From: JBKHYJ01 sp046565505
Lineage (GTDB): Bacteria > Acidobacteriota > Blastocatellia > UBA7656
DNA length: 64,000 bases
Direction of reading: 5' to 3'
Assembly: GCA_046565505.1 (NCBI GenBank)
Contig: JBKHYJ010000034.1
Location: 8,609-72,608, forward strand
Positions within the stretch are counted from its first letter, which is position 1. Each line of letters opens with the position of its first letter. The notes beneath the pieces were generated by a model that was given only the letters and a program-made list of their open reading frames with translations, ran no database searches and was not told the origin of the DNA. Position numbers and translations under genes: made by a program. Positions 60,998-64,000 of this stretch are shown here, one piece after another.

Positions 60998-62668
60998 ATG
61001 ACCGAACGCTTAACAACAAGGCATGGCATGACGCGGCGCGACGTGCTGGCCGCCTTCCTCGGCGTGCCGGCCGCGCTCGCCGCGTGTCGCTCCCGCGAAG
61101 CCCCGCGCCTGCCCGATGGCGAAATAGTCGGGGCCTCCGACTCGTTCGGGCACCGCTTGCGCGACGGCGCGGTCGCAACCCCCTCCTCGGATAGCTGGGC
61201 GCGCACGGGTGTGGTCATAGTCGGCGGCGGGGTCGCGGGGCTTTCGGCGGCCAAGCGCCTGCTCGACGCCGGCTTTGACGATTTCATCCTGCTTGAGCTT
61301 GAAGGCGCGCCGGGCGGCACGGCGCGCAGCGGCACGTCGCCGCTCACCGCTTACCCGTGGGGGGCGCATTACCTGCCCGCGCCTATGAAAGAAAATGGCC
61401 CGCTCGTTTCGCTGCTCGACGAGATGGGCGTACTTGAAGGCCGCACGGATGAGGGCGAGCCGGTCGTAGCCGAGCAGTACCTTTGCCGTGACCCCGAGGA
61501 GCGGACTTTTTTTAGAGGCCGGTGGTACGAGGGGCTTTACCTGCGCGCGGGCGCGACGGCCGACGACCTGGCGCAGTTGGAGGCGTTCAACGCGGAGGTG
61601 AGGCGGTGGGTGGCATGGCGGGATGACCGCGGGCGGCGCGCGTTCGCGATCCCTGTCGCGGCGGGGTCGGACGACGCGGAGGTGACCGCCCTTGATAAGG
61701 TTTCGATGCTCGACTGGCTCGACGCCCGCGGGTGGGATTCGCCCCGGCTGCGCTGGCTGATTGATTATGGCTGCCGCGACGATTACGGACTGACGTTAGA
61801 TCAGACGAGCGCATGGGCCGGCCTCTTCTACTTCGCCTCTCGGATCAAGAGGCCCGGCGACGAGGCGGAGCCGCTGATGACGTGGCCCGAAGGCAATGGG
61901 AGGCTCGTCACACACCTCTATGGCAGAGTGCGCTCGCATGTCAGGCTAGGGCTTGCGGCGGCCGAGATAATACCGACCGACACGGAGGGCGGCGGCGTTG
62001 ACGTGATCGCCTTAGACGGCGGGGCCGGCACTGCGGTCGGCTTTCATGCGGATCAAGTCATCTTCGCCGCGCCGCATTTCCTCACGCGCTATGTGATAAG
62101 GCCGTTCCGCGACGACGCGCCATCGCACGTGTCCGAGTTTCAATACGGCGCATGGATGGTGGCTAACCTCTTTTTGAAGGAGAGGCCGACGGATAAAGGG
62201 TTCCAGCTCGCGTGGGACAACGTGCTTTACGAGAGCAAGTCGCTGGGCTACGTGGTGGCGACCCACCAGCGCGGGCTTGACCGCGGCCCGACAGTCTTCA
62301 CCTATTACTACCCGCTCTGCGACGCCGACCCCCGGAAGGCGAGGTCGGATTTGCTGGGCGCGGGCTGGGAGCAATGGGCGGACGTGGCGCTCACGGATTT
62401 GAGCCGCGCTCACCCGGACATCCGCTCTCTGACCGAGCGCATAGACGTGATGAGGTGGGGGCACGCCATGATAAGGCCGCGGCCGGGCTTCGTCTGGGGC
62501 GCGGCGCGGCGGCAGGCCGCTGCCTCTTTTCGCGGCATTTACTTCGCGCATACGGACCTCAGCGGCGTCGCGCTATTTGAAGAAGCTTTTTATCATGGCA
62601 TTCGCGCGGCCGACGAGGTGCTCAAATCCAGGCGGCGCGGGCCGCAGGCGGGGGGCCGGAATTTATGA
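60998..62668 (+). CDS. Tat-signal FAD-dependent oxidoreductase (amine oxidase-like)
   Basis: 556 residues. MTRRDVLAAFLGVPAALAAC near the N terminus combines a twin-arginine motif with a lipobox-like cysteine, implying export of the folded flavoprotein and possible lipid anchoring. The dinucleotide motif VVIVGGGVAGLSAAKRLL with the acidic LLELEGAPGGTARSG follows, typical of flavin amine oxidase/NAD(P)-binding families. Next to an aminopropyltransferase, a polyamine-type substrate is an attractive inference. It overlaps the next gene by four bases (ATGA). Confidence 0.82.
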   Translation: MTERLTTRHGMTRRDVLAAFLGVPAALAACRSREAPRLPDGEIVGASDSFGHRLRDGAVATPSSDSWARTGVVIVGGGVAGLSAAKRLLDAGFDDFILLELEGAPGGTARSGTSPLTAYPWGAHYLPAPMKENGPLVSLLDEMGVLEGRTDEGEPVVAEQYLCRDPEERTFFRGRWYEGLYLRAGATADDLAQLEAFNAEVRRWVAWRDDRGRRAFAIPVAAGSDDAEVTALDKVSMLDWLDARGWDSPRLRWLIDYGCRDDYGLTLDQTSAWAGLFYFASRIKRPGDEAEPLMTWPEGNGRLVTHLYGRVRSHVRLGLAAAEIIPTDTEGGGVDVIALDGGAGTAVGFHADQVIFAAPHFLTRYVIRPFRDDAPSHVSEFQYGAWMVANLFLKERPTDKGFQLAWDNVLYESKSLGYVVATHQRGLDRGPTVFTYYYPLCDADPRKARSDLLGAGWEQWADVALTDLSRAHPDIRSLTERIDVMRWGHAMIRPRPGFVWGAARRQAAASFRGIYFAHTDLSGVALFEEAFYHGIRAADEVLKSRRRGPQAGGRNL

Positions 62669-63849
62669 GCGCGTCGCGGAAGGCGGCTGTCGAAAAGCAG
62701 AACGTCGCGGGCGCAGGGCCTCATGCCGAGCGCCGCGCTTTATCATTTCACGCGGGCGCACAGTCCCACGCCGCGCGCCCGCACGCCTGGTTATTCTCCG
62801 CCCGCGTGGACATAGCGGTATTCCTGGGCAGCGCCATCGCGTCGCTGCTCGCGCTCTGCGTCGGCGCGAGTGCGGGAGTCCTCAGCGACGACACGCCCGA
62901 CTGGGCATGGATTCCCGCCGTCTTGCTGATAGATGTCGCGCACGTCTACGCGACAGGCTTCAGGGTCTATCTCGATACGGACGAGCTGCGTCGCAGGCCC
63001 TTGCTATACGCGCTCGTGCCGGTGATCGGTTTAGCGATGGGCGTCGCGCTGTATTCGGAAGGCGAGCTCCTGTTCTGGCGCGCGCTCGCCTACATGGCCG
63101 TTTTTCATTTCATTCGCCAGCAATACGGGTGGGTCGCGCTTTACCGCTCCCGGGCGGGAGAGCGCGATGTGCTGGGCAAGTGGGTCGATACTGCCGCAAT
63201 ATATGCCGCGACCCTTTACCCGCTCGTCTACTGGCACACGCACTTGCCCCGCCGCTTCTGGTGGTTCCTGGCGAAAGACTTCGCCGCCGTCCCGCTCATG
63301 GTCGAGTCGATAACCGCGCCGATCTACTGGGCCGCGCTCGCCGCCTACGCGGTGAGGTCTTCTTACCGCTGGCTGGTGCGAAGCGAAGGCAACCCGGGCA
63401 AAGACATTGTTGTAGCGACGACGGCCCTGTGCTGGTACGTCGGCATCGTGGCCTTCAATTCTGATTACGCCTTCACGGTCACAAACGTCGTCATTCATGG
63501 CGTGCCCTACCTCGCCCTGATTTACTGGTACGGCCGCATGCGGATGGGCGAGACGAAGGGGCGCGGCGTTTATCGCATATTCGCCCGCGGCCCTGCGGCG
63601 TTCCTCTTCGCGCTGTGGGCGTTCGCCTACGTCGAGGAGATGATCTGGGACAGGGGCGTGTGGCAGGAGCGCGGCTGGTTTTTCGGCGGCCCGTGGGACG
63701 CAGGGGCGCTGAAAGTTATTCTCGTGCCGCTGCTGGCCCTGCCCCAAATAACACATTACGTCCTCGATGGGTTCGTGTGGAGGCGCAAAAGCAACCCTCA
63801 CGTCTCGTTCGCGCGGGTGGGTGCGGCCGGTCAGGAGCGCCTCGATTGA
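62665..63849 (+). CDS. Polytopic membrane protein of the aminopropyltransferase cluster
   Basis: 394 residues with a variable His/Ala-rich N terminus and about eight membrane helices. Conserved-looking features are IDVAHVYATGFRVYLD, VFHFIRQQYGWVALYRSR, NVVIHGVPYLALIYWY and the C-terminal LPQITHYVLDGFVWRR, rich in His and Tyr within or near helices, which could bind metal or an acidic group. I cannot assign a family. The start overlaps the FAD oxidoreductase stop, so the two are translationally coupled. Confidence 0.78.
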   Translation: MSASRKAAVEKQNVAGAGPHAERRALSFHAGAQSHAARPHAWLFSARVDIAVFLGSAIASLLALCVGASAGVLSDDTPDWAWIPAVLLIDVAHVYATGFRVYLDTDELRRRPLLYALVPVIGLAMGVALYSEGELLFWRALAYMAVFHFIRQQYGWVALYRSRAGERDVLGKWVDTAAIYAATLYPLVYWHTHLPRRFWWFLAKDFAAVPLMVESITAPIYWAALAAYAVRSSYRWLVRSEGNPGKDIVVATTALCWYVGIVAFNSDYAFTVTNVVIHGVPYLALIYWYGRMRMGETKGRGVYRIFARGPAAFLFALWAFAYVEEMIWDRGVWQERGWFFGGPWDAGALKVILVPLLALPQITHYVLDGFVWRRKSNPHVSFARVGAAGQERLD

Positions 63850-63889
63850 TGCGTCTAACGGATATATGAAAGTAGGCCCGTGTAGTAAA

Positions 63890-63998
63890 CTTGGGGGTGA
63901 GTCAGATTAGCGGGAGGAGGACTCAGCATAAGATCACTAAGACATTGCGACGGGCTTACTTGCCGGGAGTTGCGGCGAGCCTCTGGAGCACCCCCAGG
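63890..63998. other. Unidentified foldable element (candidate structured RNA) at window edge
   Basis: Bases 63890-63899 can pair with 63989-63998 (ten pairs including one G-U, GGGGG with CCCCC at the core), enclosing 89 bases with further short stems (GAGTC with GACTC; GCCG with CGGC). No reading frame is plausible. The landmark sequences of SRP RNA, RNase P RNA, tmRNA and tRNA are missing, and the element may continue past the window. Confidence 0.35.
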
Positions 63999-64000
63999 CT

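Noticed and set aside
63890..63998. SRP RNA, RNase P RNA, tmRNA or 6S RNA
   Set aside because: The GGAAG/AGCAG tip of SRP RNA, the conserved P4 sequences of RNase P and the tRNA-like ends of tmRNA are absent; only the closing stem is suggestive.

Overview
The window is a G+C-rich bacterial chromosome segment with dense coding on both strands, frequent GTG/TTG starts and many clear vegetative promoters. Outer-membrane components (RND/TolC efflux, a beta-barrel protein), lipoproteins and Tat signals show a diderm organism. The gene mix fits Acidobacteriota, most likely class Blastocatellia: RNase E/G next to a TIGR03960-type radical SAM protein, M61 peptidase, DUF1844 protein, NUDIX-MBL fusion, form II Cox cluster, and LexA beside a family B polymerase. 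That placement is an inference; no rRNA or tRNA is present to test it.

Layout. 1-7.3 kb: end of rodA, a B12-binding-type radical SAM/DUF2344 protein and an RNase E/G whose S1 domain is split by a very long acidic/Arg-rich insert. 7.3-16.3 kb: M61 peptidase, MFS transporter, Gfo/Idh/MocA oxidoreductase, GT39 glycosyltransferase, a degenerate alpha/beta hydrolase, ruvA and a DnaC-like loader. 16.4-17.5 kb: a decayed secreted collagen-like gene. 17.5-24.5 kb: a tetR-adaptor-RND-tolC efflux operon read leftward, with an operator-like palindrome over the tetR promoter. 24.6-32 kb: a cstA operon, a PNKP-like kinase, a NUDIX-MBL fusion, a subtilase, and a sigma-54-type promoter upstream of a stress protein and a hemerythrin.

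32-43.5 kb: NAD kinase-like protein, Tat amidohydrolase, beta-barrel protein, ceramidase-like protein, SDR, MscS, MazG, DUF1844, PhnP-like hydrolase, RibF and a DUF2059 protein. 43.6-48.3 kb: a coxSLMG-type molybdenum hydroxylase cluster (form II, probably not a CO oxidiser). 48.6-53.5 kb: a zinc-ribbon/GspG-like protein, then a leftward group lexA - RadA/RecA-like protein without a P-loop - small coiled-coil protein - family B DNA polymerase with a partly degraded active site. This group looks like a damage-inducible translesion cassette analogous in logic to lexA-imuA-imuB-dnaE2 and is the strongest candidate for a little-described system.

53.7-63.9 kb: DUF4157-type metallopeptidase, a Tat-exported RidA, an M15-like peptidase with a coiled coil, then a co-directional cluster: DUF4178 zinc-ribbon membrane protein, 60-residue membrane protein, DUF350 protein, zinc-ribbon HExxH membrane protein, multi-TM aminopropyltransferase, Tat FAD oxidoreductase and a polytopic membrane protein. 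The cluster suggests an envelope-located polyamine-type modification pathway. The right edge holds an unidentified foldable element of about 110 nt.
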